In this document: in pieces, positions 17,779 to 27,737 of the stretch
Position numbering within the stretch: position 1 is the first letter of the stretch
Layout of the letters: each line of letters opens with the position of its first letter
Source: Sphingobacteriales bacterium
GTDB taxonomy: Bacteria > Bacteroidota > Bacteroidia > Sphingobacteriales > Sphingobacteriaceae
Direction: 5' to 3'
Assembly (NCBI GenBank): GCA_015655115.1
Contig: JAATFQ010000175.1
Span: forward strand, 20,636-84,635
Length of the DNA: 64,000 nt
Made by a program: the position numbers and the translations under genes
Notes under the pieces: model-generated
What the model was told of the DNA's origin: nothing
What the model saw: the letters and a program-made list of their open reading frames with translations, nothing else
Database searches by the model: none

Positions 17779-20004
17779 TTAAAACCCTAACTTCTGGTCC
17801 AATTCTGTCGTATCTGTTTGCTGTTGCTGATATTGATTGCAGTCGTATGTGATAGATACCCCATTTTTAGGCATTTCAAAATCACCTTTGCTTACTTTAA
17901 GCTTTGGATTGGCATATACTTTTTTCAGAAAGCCTCCAAAAATAGGCAATGCAGTTTTGGCACCCTCACCCTGGGTGGTATTGATAAAGTGAAATGCACG
18001 GTCCTCACAACCTGTCCACACACCCGCAACGAGGTCTGGAGTGATCCCAACAAACCAGCCATCAGAGTTATTCTGTGTAGTTCCTGTTTTACCACCCACA
18101 GGATTTTTGATGCCAAATTTGCTGATCAGGCTGTATCCATAGCCATTTCTAACCACACCTTCCAGCATACGTGTCATTACATAAGCCACTTCTTCATTCA
18201 TTGCCGGATGTTTTTGCGGTGTTTGGGAGAATAAAACTACGCCATTCTTATCTTCAATTTTTAAAATGTACGTTGGCTGTGTCCATATCCCTTTGTTGGC
18301 GAACACAGAATAGGCGCCTACCATATCAAATACAGATGCATCAAATGTGCCCAGTGCGATAGAAGGATAGGCGGGTACATTGGAAGTAATACCCATTTTT
18401 TTTGCCAGTGTAGCCACGGCTGTTGGTCCTACCTGTTTCATCAGGAAAGCAGCGATAAAGTTTTGTGAATATGCCAGCGCTTTTTGCAGCGTAATATATC
18501 CTGGTAAAGTACCGCCGGATTTTGGGGTCCATGGTGCACTGCCGGGAACTTCTATGGTTACAGGTTCATTTAACACCTGGTAACAAGGTGAATATCCATT
18601 TTCTATAGCTACAGAATAGGTAAATGGTTTTGCAGTAGATCCCACTTGTCTGGTACCCATCTTTACCTGGTCGTATTTGAAATGTTCATAGTTAATACCT
18701 CCAACCCATGCTTTGACATATCCTGTTTTTGGATCCATGGCCATCATGGCATTTCTCAATAATAATTTATAATACTTAACAGAGTCAATAGGCTTCATCA
18801 GTGTATCAATATCGCCCTTCCAGGTGAAAATACTCATTTCTACAGGCGTGTTGAAATCAGTTTTGATCTCATCATCCGATTTCCCTTCCAGTTGGAGGGC
18901 TTTGTAACGGTCAGACCTTTTCATTCCCTGGTCGATCTGTAATTCTTTATCTTTAAACGGATTCTTACCTTTCCAGCTTTTAAGGAATTGGGCCTGCAGG
19001 AGCTTCATCGCTTCTTTTTGTGCTTCTTCTGCATATACCTGCATATCGTAGTTGATCGTTGTGATAACCCTTAGTCCATCTCTGTCCAAATCATATGGGG
19101 TACCATCTGCTTTGAGAATAGAGCGCTCCACAAAAATCCTTTTGATATCATTTTTAAGCACAGCCCTGAAATAAGGGGCAATTCCGTCATTTACCGTTGC
19201 GGCATTAAATTGCAGGTTAAGAGGCGTTTGTTTTTGTGTCTCAAAGTCCTGTTCAGTCAGCATACCTTCTTTAACCATGTTGGACATCACCGTATTCCGG
19301 CGGGCCAGAGATCTTTCCGGATTCCGGGTGGGAGAATACCTGGTAATACCTTTTTGCAATCCAACCAGCGTTGCTGCCTGTGGTACGGTAAGCTTATCGG
19401 GGGTGGTATTAAAATATACTCTTGCAGCAGATTTAATACCGAAGGCCTGGTTACCAAAATCGACTGTATTCAAGTACATGGTAATAATTTCTTCTTTGGT
19501 GTAGTTCCTTTCCAGCTTAACGGCGACAATCCATTCCTGGAATTTTTGCATCAGGCGTTTAAAAACATTGCGCTGCCTTCCCTCTTCAGAAAAAAGGTTA
19601 AGTGCCAGCTGTTGTGTGATTGTACTTGCCCCCTGTTTCTTGCCTATCAGATTGTAGAAAATAATAGTGAACGTACGCTTAAAGTCTATTCCGGAGTGTT
19701 CTTTAAAACGGGTATCTTCAGTTGAAATCAGCGCATTGATCACATTTGGTGAGATCTCAGTATAAGTTACATTAGAGCGGTTTTGCACGAAATAGGTACC
19801 CAGTACTCTTTTATCTTCGGTTAATATTTCTGTGGCCTGGTTACTTTTAGGATGCTCTATATCCCTGAATGAAGGCAAAGGGCCAAATAGGCTGAAGCCA
19901 ATGGCAATGATAAAGAGAGAAAAGAGCACCAGTGCCCCGATTAATATTTTCCAGAGTGTCAGGTTGTAATGTTTTATCTCTGCAGCTGAAATATCTTTGG
20001 TCAT
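17779..20004 (-). CDS. Class A penicillin-binding protein (PBP1A-type)
   Basis: 741 residues. One N-terminal membrane anchor (about 18-42). The glycosyltransferase-51 domain has the catalytic STEDTRF segment and GASTITQQL. The transpeptidase domain has the SxxK motif in GSTAKPF, an SQN motif and the KTGTT box. The protein polymerises and crosslinks peptidoglycan in the periplasm. Its ATG overlaps the stop of the sprE-like gene by ATGA, and its stop abuts the uvrC start, so all three are coupled. Symbols such as mrcA or ponA are used for homologues; I leave it blank. Confidence 0.95.
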   Translation of the reverse strand: MTKDISAAEIKHYNLTLWKILIGALVLFSLFIIAIGFSLFGPLPSFRDIEHPKSNQATEILTEDKRVLGTYFVQNRSNVTYTEISPNVINALISTEDTRFKEHSGIDFKRTFTIIFYNLIGKKQGASTITQQLALNLFSEEGRQRNVFKRLMQKFQEWIVAVKLERNYTKEEIITMYLNTVDFGNQAFGIKSAARVYFNTTPDKLTVPQAATLVGLQKGITRYSPTRNPERSLARRNTVMSNMVKEGMLTEQDFETQKQTPLNLQFNAATVNDGIAPYFRAVLKNDIKRIFVERSILKADGTPYDLDRDGLRVITTINYDMQVYAEEAQKEAMKLLQAQFLKSWKGKNPFKDKELQIDQGMKRSDRYKALQLEGKSDDEIKTDFNTPVEMSIFTWKGDIDTLMKPIDSVKYYKLLLRNAMMAMDPKTGYVKAWVGGINYEHFKYDQVKMGTRQVGSTAKPFTYSVAIENGYSPCYQVLNEPVTIEVPGSAPWTPKSGGTLPGYITLQKALAYSQNFIAAFLMKQVGPTAVATLAKKMGITSNVPAYPSIALGTFDASVFDMVGAYSVFANKGIWTQPTYILKIEDKNGVVLFSQTPQKHPAMNEEVAYVMTRMLEGVVRNGYGYSLISKFGIKNPVGGKTGTTQNNSDGWFVGITPDLVAGVWTGCEDRAFHFINTTQGEGAKTALPIFGGFLKKVYANPKLKVSKGDFEMPKNGVSITYDCNQYQQQQTDTTELDQKLGF

Positions 20005-22769
20005 TTTGCGTAATTATTTTTGAAGAATTCTAAGTATTGGGTTACGACACCTTTGCTCTGAAGTTTTTCGAAATTTTCCTTACTGATGATGAAACTGGAA
20101 TAGATGCCAGCAGGTACTTTCATAATTTGTTTCAGATAAGGTATTATTCCTTCAGCGTAACTTTTTACTTCTGCAAAACTACTAAAGTTCCCTATATATA
20201 TCAGTTGATCATTGTCAAATTCTAATAATCGATGCTTTAGTCCGCTATCTGCATAATTTCCCCTGTTAAACTGGCCAATTCCGAAGCGTGAGGAGCTCAG
20301 TGTAAGGCTGGCATCTTCCACATCAATTACAAAGTAATAAGTTTCAGAAATTGCGGTACTGAATATTTCTCCGGGTTGCACGGGTTTGTTTGCTGTATGA
20401 TTCCCACTCTCCGGTGTAGGAGGTATTATTTCAGGTAGTGCAGTGCTTAGCAATGCTGCTACAGGTTGTGCAGCCGGGTTGACGGCTTTCCTGGCTGCCA
20501 GGATCGGAGGAGCATAAAAACGGGGCTCATTGCTATCGAAATCTGGCAGGGCAACCTTTCTTTTTCTGAATTCTCCTATATGCTGCGCGATATAAGCAAG
20601 ATGGTCATTGATGAGCGGGACGATTATCCTGTCTTCAGGATACTGTTCGGTAATCTGTCTGAATGCTTTTACTAAACTGTCCACTGGTTGCATTCTTCCA
20701 ATGGCAATAGCTTTAAGGTATGCAGCTTGTGTATTGATCTCATTGCCTGGATATTCGGAAGCTATAGCATTCGCACCTGTGATCACCTGAGGAAATTGCT
20801 TCTCCTCGTATTTACTGAAAAGGGTATTATATTTTTGTAGTACTGCAACCTGCATTTCAGACTGTCTGACTGAAAATTGAGGATCTTTAATCGTTTTGGC
20901 ATAAATGCTGTTTGGAAATTGGTTGAGCACTAAGTCTTTGTATTTGTTGCTTTTTACAGGATCACTATTTTTGTTTGCCAGATACAAACTATAATAAATA
21001 GATGGCAGCCGGTTATTTTGTGGGAAACGTGTTAGCAGGAGTTCGTAAATTCTGATCGCTTCCTGCTGATCGTTCAGCTCCTGCAGGTAGAAATTAGCGA
21101 TTTCATCATATGCGCCAATTATTTTCTGATTTGACTGTGCGAGCGAATCTGCCGAAAGTGGAAGTGCCTGCAGATATTGGCTGATCTCATTCATATTGGC
21201 TGTTGTTTTCGTATACTGAATACTGACAGGCACTATGGTGGAGTCTTCTGCTCTCGCTATATTTTCAGCAGTACTCTGAGCAGAAGATTTTATACTTTGG
21301 CGCCAGTTATCTTCTAAAGCTCTGTTTCCCCATCTTTTCAGGAAGTCTGAGTAGCCATTGGAGATGGCAGTATTGTTATTAAAATAAAAGGTGCTCTGAG
21401 CGGAAGTACCAGGTGATAAAAGCCCAAGAGGTACTGGTTGGTTAGCAGGGGCTGCTGTCTCCAGTCTGAGTGCTGCCTTCGTTTTGGCATTGATTATTTT
21501 TTGAATCCTTGCAACGCGTTCATCTGCCGGGGTTGCTGCGAGCAGCTGAAGTGTATCCTGCATAGATATAATACCATATCTCTTGGTCAGGTATTCCAGA
21601 TTCTGGCTTTTTTTTAATACCAGTGCATAGCCTGCATAGTTTTTAGGTAAGGTGCTCACCGCACTGTCATAGTACAGTTTTGCCTTCAGAAAGTCGTGCA
21701 TTTCTTTGAAATTCAAATCTGCAATCTTAAGATATGATAGGCCTTTCTGGTATCTGTTTTTTGTACTATTGCGGACAGAGAGGTTATAATACTTTTCGGC
21801 CGCCGGATAGTCACTGTCGCCTGCATAGCTTTCAGCAACCTGGAAGTAAATCTGGTCTTTGTAGTCCAGATTTTTATCGTCTTTCAGCAATACCAGTAAT
21901 TGTTTTTTTCTGTTTAATTTTTCACCGTTAAGGAAGCCATTGATTTTAATTTTGTTGAGATTCGCATTAAAGTACAATTCAAAGGCTGCATTGCTTTTCT
22001 GTACTTCAGTATAATTGCGCAGCGCTTCCTGATAATTTTTTTGTTTTTCATACAGCTGGGCGAGGATGTAGGTCCACCTGATGCGGTTACGTTTCAGCTC
22101 TGATTCCTTAACTGCTCTTTCCAGCATGGGTATTGCCTGTTCTATTTTATCCTGATAGATATACATTTGGGCAATGGTGGCCATAGGCTCAGCGGTATGT
22201 GCTTTTACCAAGGGCAGGTTGTTGTAAACGGTATCCAGCAGCAGAGCGGCATCCGTTAAGTTATTCAACTGCATCAGGCATCTCGCTTTCCAGGTTATTG
22301 CACTCATCAGCACATCCGGATCATTTGCATAAGTTTTGGCCGTATAGTCGAAAAACTCCTGTGCTATAAAATAATTTGCTTTAAGATAATTGCTCTTTCC
22401 TAGTAAAAGATAAGATTCATCGATATAATTGCTGAACGATTTCTCGGCAATGATAACCCTGGCCTTTACGATGACAGCGTCCAGTTCCTTTTCGTTTGGC
22501 TGAGGAGCTGCAACAGCAGAAGGGTTGAACTTTTCCGGATTGGTATATACGGGTAAAATGTCATTGTAATTATCTTCGTAGCTTTGGTATAATACCTCTT
22601 CATAATTGTTCAGGATCAGGTTTGAATTATAGATGTAATTATACCTTGCGGTAAGATTCTGCATTCCCCTGCTCATGGCAGTATCTTTTTGGCTGCCGCA
22701 TGCAAAAAGGAAACAGCTTCCTATATAAAATAAGAGTAACTTTAAATTTAATTGGCTGGAATTCTTCAA
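20001..22769 (-). CDS. sprE: TPR lipoprotein, SprE/PorW-like T9SS component
   Basis: 922 residues. The lipoprotein signal ends FLFAC (C24), followed by a TARYNYIYNSN segment, as in SprE/PorW. Tetratricopeptide-like helical repeats fill roughly 100-700. The last 130 residues form a SPOR-like or novel beta domain. SprE (PorW) links the T9SS ring to the outer-membrane translocon and is needed for gliding and secretion. The call rests on architecture, N-terminal motif and the nearby gldKLMN; a generic TPR lipoprotein remains possible. First gene of the operon with PBP1A and uvrC. Confidence 0.75.
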   Translation of the reverse strand: MKNSSQLNLKLLLFYIGSCFLFACGSQKDTAMSRGMQNLTARYNYIYNSNLILNNYEEVLYQSYEDNYNDILPVYTNPEKFNPSAVAAPQPNEKELDAVIVKARVIIAEKSFSNYIDESYLLLGKSNYLKANYFIAQEFFDYTAKTYANDPDVLMSAITWKARCLMQLNNLTDAALLLDTVYNNLPLVKAHTAEPMATIAQMYIYQDKIEQAIPMLERAVKESELKRNRIRWTYILAQLYEKQKNYQEALRNYTEVQKSNAAFELYFNANLNKIKINGFLNGEKLNRKKQLLVLLKDDKNLDYKDQIYFQVAESYAGDSDYPAAEKYYNLSVRNSTKNRYQKGLSYLKIADLNFKEMHDFLKAKLYYDSAVSTLPKNYAGYALVLKKSQNLEYLTKRYGIISMQDTLQLLAATPADERVARIQKIINAKTKAALRLETAAPANQPVPLGLLSPGTSAQSTFYFNNNTAISNGYSDFLKRWGNRALEDNWRQSIKSSAQSTAENIARAEDSTIVPVSIQYTKTTANMNEISQYLQALPLSADSLAQSNQKIIGAYDEIANFYLQELNDQQEAIRIYELLLTRFPQNNRLPSIYYSLYLANKNSDPVKSNKYKDLVLNQFPNSIYAKTIKDPQFSVRQSEMQVAVLQKYNTLFSKYEEKQFPQVITGANAIASEYPGNEINTQAAYLKAIAIGRMQPVDSLVKAFRQITEQYPEDRIIVPLINDHLAYIAQHIGEFRKRKVALPDFDSNEPRFYAPPILAARKAVNPAAQPVAALLSTALPEIIPPTPESGNHTANKPVQPGEIFSTAISETYYFVIDVEDASLTLSSSRFGIGQFNRGNYADSGLKHRLLEFDNDQLIYIGNFSSFAEVKSYAEGIIPYLKQIMKVPAGIYSSFIISKENFEKLQSKGVVTQYLEFFKNNYAK

Positions 22770-22873
22770 AATGTTTTCGAGTCAGTACTTAAAAGGATAG
22801 AATGTATGTAAAATATTTTATTCCCCAATATTTCTAAATAAAGGTAGATTAATTATTTATAGAATATACGAGA

Positions 22874-23092
22874 ATGGACAACGAAGAGAAAGATAAAAGT
22901 TCGGCAACTTATGTAAAATACACCAGTATGGGATTTCAGATGCTGGTGATTATAGGTGTATTTGCCTTTGCGGGAAATAAAATTGATCATTACCGCGGGA
23001 GCAAAACACCACTTTTCACTGCTCTGTTAAGTTTGATAGGTGTAGTTATTTCACTTTATCAGGTGATACGGCAGCTGAATGCTAAAAAGTAA
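22874..23092 (+). CDS. AtpZ/AtpI-family protein at the head of the atp operon
   Basis: 72 residues with two membrane helices, the first within GFQMLVIIGVFAFAG and the second within FTALLSLIGVVISLYQVI. This fits the AtpZ (F0F1 subunit, putative) family that opens atp operons and is thought to help assembly or Mg/Ca transport. It is 44 bases upstream of the next small membrane gene. The start is supported by the short N-terminal charged stretch MDNEEKDK. Confidence 0.8.
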   Translation: MDNEEKDKSSATYVKYTSMGFQMLVIIGVFAFAGNKIDHYRGSKTPLFTALLSLIGVVISLYQVIRQLNAKK

Positions 23093-23135
23093 TTCAAGAT
23101 CCGGCTGTTTTTTATATTTTTGTTAAAAAATAGCT

Positions 23136-23522
23136 TTGAGTATACGTAAGTTTTCCCTCTACTACCTGGTCTATAGCTTGCTGCTGGCAGCAATAGTTTT
23201 CCTGATGACAAGTGTTTTTAAGGATACAGATCTGATCGTCGATAAATTCTGGCTGATCTTTTTTTTCCTGGGTGGACTGACCTATATTGCATATGTTGTA
23301 GCTTCCAGCGGCATTAAAAAGAACCCTGAAATAGGTGTAATGACAATAATGGGGTCTATTGTGATTAAAATCATATTTTCATTAGCTTTCGTACTGATTT
23401 ACAGTATAAATACGGGTGATAAAGGTCACATTTTTATATTAAATTTTTTTTCTTTATATTTCTTGTTCAGCTTCTTTGAAATATACTCCCTGTTATGTAA
23501 CTTGCGCCACCAAAATAAATAG
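23136..23522 (+). CDS. AtpI-like four-helix membrane protein (TTG start)
   Basis: 128 residues and about four membrane helices, the topology of ATP synthase protein I, which helps assemble the c-ring. It lies between atpZ and atpB, where Bacteroidota operons carry such a gene. Sequence similarity to AtpI is not obvious by eye. The start is TTG at 23136 because an in-frame stop lies 12 bases upstream and no ATG occurs until residue 24. Confidence 0.7.
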   Translation: MSIRKFSLYYLVYSLLLAAIVFLMTSVFKDTDLIVDKFWLIFFFLGGLTYIAYVVASSGIKKNPEIGVMTIMGSIVIKIIFSLAFVLIYSINTGDKGHIFILNFFSLYFLFSFFEIYSLLCNLRHQNK

Positions 23523-23538
23523 TAAAATCTGCGAGTAA

Positions 23539-24672
23539 ATGGATTGTAACCACGTTTTTGATTTCAAAGTGAAAAGGTTAATTGTTGTTGTTGCGCTTTT
23601 ATCAGCGTTTTTATCTATAAGGTCAAGCGCCTATGCGCAGACCGATAGCCTCGCTGCTGTAGCCGGTAATGAGGTTCCTTCCACTGAAGTTCATGCTGAG
23701 GGCGCAGGTCACGGTGCCCCGGGCGGAGAAGAGAAATTTGAACCGACAAAAGTGATTGTGGAGCACATTGCGGATTCGCACATGTGGCATATGTGGGGTG
23801 AGACTTCTATCCCTCTTCCTGTAATTGTATATACAGCCAACGGCGGACTGGATTTATTTTCTTCAGCTCATTTTCATCATGGCAAAGAAGATTATAAAGG
23901 AGCTGTAAACACTTATCGTCTGGTAGAAGATAAGGTGAAAGTTGTGGGAGCGGACGGAAAAATAGATGAGGCAGCTTCCGCTTCACTGATTGATATTTCA
24001 ATCACCAAAAATGTGGCGGCTATGTTTGTTTCCGTTGTGGTTATCCTGCTGGTGTTTATCTCAGCAGCCGGAGCTTATAAAAGGCGTACTGGTAAAGGGC
24101 CGAGAGGAATACAATCCATCGTTGAACCTTTTATTGTTTTTGTGAGAGATGATATTGCCCGTCCTAATATCGGCCACAAGTATGCTAAATTCATGCCTTA
24201 CCTGCTGACCATATTTTTCTTTATCTGGATTAATAATATGCTGGGCCTGATCCCTATATTTCCGGGAGGTGCCAATGTTACGGGTAACATTGCATTAACA
24301 CTTGTACTTTCCGTGGCTACCCTGATTATTGTCAATCTGAATGGTAACAAACATTACTGGAAACACATCTTTTTTCCTGACGTTCCATTCTGGTTATGGC
24401 CACTAATGGTCGTTGTTGAAGTAGTAGGTGTAATTTCAAAGCCCTTCGCATTGATGATTCGTTTGTTTGCAAACATCACTGCAGGCCACATTATCGTATT
24501 AAGTTTAATCTCTTTAATATTTATCTTTAAAACAATGGCAATTGCTCCGGTATCTATCGCATTTGTATTGTTTATGGATGTACTGGAGTTATTGGTAGCA
24601 TTTTTACAGGCGTTTATTTTTACATTGCTTACTGCTTTATTTATCGGTATGGCAGTAGATGAGCACCATTAA
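23539..24672 (+). CDS. atpB: F0F1 ATP synthase subunit a
   Basis: 377 residues, longer than the roughly 270 of E. coli. An N-terminal signal-like helix ending YAQ and a His/Glu-rich extracytoplasmic segment (about 35-150) precede the usual five-helix subunit a domain. The essential arginine is in IRLFANITAGH, and the C-terminal half-channel helices follow. The extended N-terminus is a known Bacteroidota trait. The protein forms the proton half-channels against the c-ring. Gene order B-E-F-H-A-G follows. Confidence 0.95.
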   Translation: MDCNHVFDFKVKRLIVVVALLSAFLSIRSSAYAQTDSLAAVAGNEVPSTEVHAEGAGHGAPGGEEKFEPTKVIVEHIADSHMWHMWGETSIPLPVIVYTANGGLDLFSSAHFHHGKEDYKGAVNTYRLVEDKVKVVGADGKIDEAASASLIDISITKNVAAMFVSVVVILLVFISAAGAYKRRTGKGPRGIQSIVEPFIVFVRDDIARPNIGHKYAKFMPYLLTIFFFIWINNMLGLIPIFPGGANVTGNIALTLVLSVATLIIVNLNGNKHYWKHIFFPDVPFWLWPLMVVVEVVGVISKPFALMIRLFANITAGHIIVLSLISLIFIFKTMAIAPVSIAFVLFMDVLELLVAFLQAFIFTLLTALFIGMAVDEHH

Positions 24673-24707
24673 TATTAAATAGAAACCTTTTTTTACAAAT
24701 TATATAA

Positions 24708-24935
<228 letters not shown>

Positions 24936-25020
24936 TTCAAACTGAAAATTTTAAGCAGGTATTTGGCGATTGGCCATTTACCTGCTTTAATATAGAAAAC
25001 AAGTTTAAAAGTATCATATA

Positions 25021-25515
25021 ATGGAATTAGTAACCCCGAGCATTGGAATAATTTTTTGGACAGTTATAGCGTTTGTCTTCTTATTAATATTACTGAGGAT
25101 ATTTGCCTGGAAACCTATACTGGAAGCAATCAGAGAACGTGAGCAATCAATCGATGACGCTTTAAACCAGGCTGAACTTGCAAAAGTTGAGATGAGCCGT
25201 TTAACTGCTCAAAATGAGGAATTGATGAAATCAGCACGTGCTGAACGTGACCTGATCCTTAAAGAGGCGAAAACGCTGAAGGATAACATTGTTAACGAAG
25301 CTAAAACACAAGCTCATAATGAAGGTGTTAAACTGATTGAGAAAGCAAGGATTGAAATTGATAACCAGAAGAAAGCTGCTTTAGCCGAATTGAAAGATCA
25401 GGTTTCTACACTTTCAATTGAAATTGCGGAACGCGTATTGCGTGGCCAGTTATCTGACAAAGCTAAGCAACAGGATTTAGTTGCAAATTTGTTGAAAGAG
25501 GTTGAGCTAAACTAA
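25021..25515 (+). CDS. atpF: F0F1 ATP synthase subunit b
   Basis: 164 residues. One N-terminal membrane helix (about 8-26) ends in FAWKPIL, then a long charged coiled coil forms the peripheral stalk. Normal length and position between atpE and atpH. Confidence 0.95.
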   Translation: MELVTPSIGIIFWTVIAFVFLLILLRIFAWKPILEAIREREQSIDDALNQAELAKVEMSRLTAQNEELMKSARAERDLILKEAKTLKDNIVNEAKTQAHNEGVKLIEKARIEIDNQKKAALAELKDQVSTLSIEIAERVLRGQLSDKAKQQDLVANLLKEVELN

Positions 25516-25543
25516 TTACTTGTTTTAGTTAAAGAAAATTAAA

Positions 25544-26092
25544 ATGTCACAAAATAAAGCATCAGCCAGATACGCCAAATCGTTAATTGATCTCTCTATT
25601 GAGCAAAAAGCTTTTGAAGAAATCAGAAATGATATGGTACTTATTGAGCAGACTATCGACAAAAACAGCTTATTGGAGGCTATCCTCCAAAACCCTGTGA
25701 TCCCTTTGGGTAAGAAGTCCGGTATTTTAGATCAGATCTTCGGCGATAAGATCCATGCTGTCACCAGGTCTTTTCTAAAGTTAGTGGTTAATAAAGGCCG
25801 GTCTGCCATTTTATTTGATACCACAAAGGCTTTCGTTACGCAATATAATCTGATCAAAGGTATCGTTACTGCTGAAGTTTCGTCGGCCAGTGCTCTTACT
25901 GACGAAAACAGAGCTGAAATAATTGCTGTAGTTGCAAAGGAAACAGGTGCAAACCAGGTGCTCATTAAAGAAAAGGTAAATGAAGACCTTATCGGTGGTT
26001 TCATCCTTAAAGTTGGTGACAAACAGTTTGACGCCAGTATTGCAGGCAGCTTGAATAAATTAAAAAAGGAATTGTCATTGGTAACAATGTAA
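25544..26092 (+). CDS. atpH: F0F1 ATP synthase subunit delta
   Basis: 182 residues. It begins with the family signature ASARYAKSLIDLS and ends in the conserved GGFILKVGDKQFDASIAGSL segment. It joins the peripheral stalk (subunit b) to the top of the F1 head. 28 bases after atpF and 45 bases before atpA. Confidence 0.95.
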   Translation: MSQNKASARYAKSLIDLSIEQKAFEEIRNDMVLIEQTIDKNSLLEAILQNPVIPLGKKSGILDQIFGDKIHAVTRSFLKLVVNKGRSAILFDTTKAFVTQYNLIKGIVTAEVSSASALTDENRAEIIAVVAKETGANQVLIKEKVNEDLIGGFILKVGDKQFDASIAGSLNKLKKELSLVTM

Positions 26093-26137
26093 TCCTGAAT
26101 AACCAAATAAGAATTACAAAAGAAATAACATAAAACT

Positions 26138-27712
26138 ATGGTAGAGGTAAGACCAGACGAAGTTTCGGCAATTATCAGGCAACAATTGTCGGGCTTCAAA
26201 TCAGAAGCTGAACTTGAAGAAGTTGGTACCGTATTACAAGTGGGGGATGGTATTGCCCGTGTATATGGTTTAACTAAAGTTCAATCAGGCGAGTTAGTTG
26301 AATTTGAAAACGGCTTGCAAGGTATTGTTTTGAACCTTGAAGAAGATAATGTTGGTGTGGTTTTATTAGGCCCATCCAGCACGATTAAAGAAGGGGATAC
26401 GATTAAACGTACTAAGAAAATCGCCTCTATCAGAGTTGGTGAAGGTATGTTAGGACGTGTTGTAAATACTTTGGGCGAACCAATTGATGGCAAAGGCCCG
26501 ATTCTTGGCGAGACTTATGAAATGCCGATCGAGCGTAAAGCTCCTGGGGTAATTTACCGTCAGCCGGTTAATGAGCCATTACAAACTGGTATCAAAGCTA
26601 TTGATGCAATGATCCCTATCGGACGTGGTCAGCGTGAGCTGGTTATCGGCGACCGTCAGACTGGTAAGAGTGCGGTTTGTATCGATACGATTATCAACCA
26701 GAAAGAATTTTATGAAGCGGGAAATCCTGTTTTATGTATATATGTTGCCTGCGGCCAGAAAGCAAGTACAGTAGCAAACGTTGTCCGTACTTTAGAAGAG
26801 AATGGTGCAATGGCTTATACTGTTGTTGTTTCAGCCTCTGCGGCAGACCCTGCTCCATTGCAGTTTTATGCTCCTTTCTCTGGTGCCGCAATTGGTGAGT
26901 ACTTCCGTGATACAGGTCGCCCTGCACTGATTGTTTATGATGATTTGTCTAAACAAGCTGTTGCTTATCGTGAAGTGTCATTGTTACTTCGTCGCCCACC
27001 GGGCCGTGAAGCTTATCCTGGAGACGTATTTTATCTGCACAGCCGTTTATTAGAGCGTGCAGCGAAAATCAACTCTAATGATGAGATTGCAAAAAATATG
27101 AACGACTTACCAGAGTCATTAAGAGCAATTGTAAAAGGTGGAGGTTCACTGACTGCATTGCCAATTATTGAAACTCAGGCTGGTGACGTTTCCGCTTATA
27201 TCCCTACTAACGTAATTTCAATTACTGACGGTCAGATATTCTTGGAATCTAACTTATTTAATGCAGGTGTTCGTCCGGCTATTAACGTAGGTATTTCGGT
27301 ATCACGTGTTGGTGGTAACGCACAAATTAAATCAATGAAAAAGGTAGCTGGTACATTAAAATTAGACCAGGCTCAATACCGTGAATTGGAGGCTTTCTCT
27401 AAGTTCGGATCTGATTTGGACGCGGCTACTAAATCTGTACTGGACAAAGGATCAAGAAACGTTGAGATCCTGAAACAAGGACAATTCTCGCCAATGACTG
27501 TTGAGAAACAGGTAGCGATTATATATGTTGGTACAAAAAACCTGATGCGTTCTGTTCCTGTGAATAAGGTAAAGGAATTTGAGGCAGAATATGTACAGCA
27601 ATTAGAATTACGTCACCCGCAAACTTTAGCTGCTTTAAAAGCCGGTAAACTGGATGATGAGATTACAGGCGTATTAGAGGCTGTAGCTAAAGAATTAGCT
27701 GGTAAATACTAA
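26138..27712 (+). CDS. atpA: F0F1 ATP synthase subunit alpha
   Basis: 524 residues. The P-loop is GDRQTGKSA, followed by the nucleotide-binding core ([15 protein letters not shown]) and the signature SISDG-like [12 protein letters not shown]. It forms the non-catalytic half of the F1 hexamer. The catalytic beta subunit (atpD) and epsilon (atpC) are not in this operon and should be elsewhere in the genome, as is common in this phylum. Confidence 0.98.
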   Translation: MVEVRPDEVSAIIRQQLSGFKSEAELEEVGTVLQVGDGIARVYGLTKVQSGELVEFENGLQGIVLNLEEDNVGVVLLGPSSTIKEGDTIKRTKKIASIRVGEGMLGRVVNTLGEPIDGKGPILGETYEMPIERKAPGVIYRQPVNEPLQTGIKAIDAMIPIGRGQRELVIGDRQTGKSAVCIDTIINQKEFYEAGNPVLCIYVACGQKASTVANVVRTLEENGAMAYTVVVSASAADPAPLQFYAPFSGAAIGEYFRDTGRPALIVYDDLSKQAVAYREVSLLLRRPPGREAYPGDVFYLHSRLLERAAKINSNDEIAKNMNDLPESLRAIVKGGGSLTALPIIETQAGDVSAYIPTNVISITDGQIFLESNLFNAGVRPAINVGISVSRVGGNAQIKSMKKVAGTLKLDQAQYRELEAFSKFGSDLDAATKSVLDKGSRNVEILKQGQFSPMTVEKQVAIIYVGTKNLMRSVPVNKVKEFEAEYVQQLELRHPQTLAALKAGKLDDEITGVLEAVAKELAGKY

Positions 27713-27737
27713 GTAAAAAGGAGAAGACTAAAAGAGC

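Noticed and set aside
19210-19725. 171-residue plus-strand ORF
   Set aside because: Fully antisense to the PBP1A gene; composition and lack of motifs mark it as a shadow.
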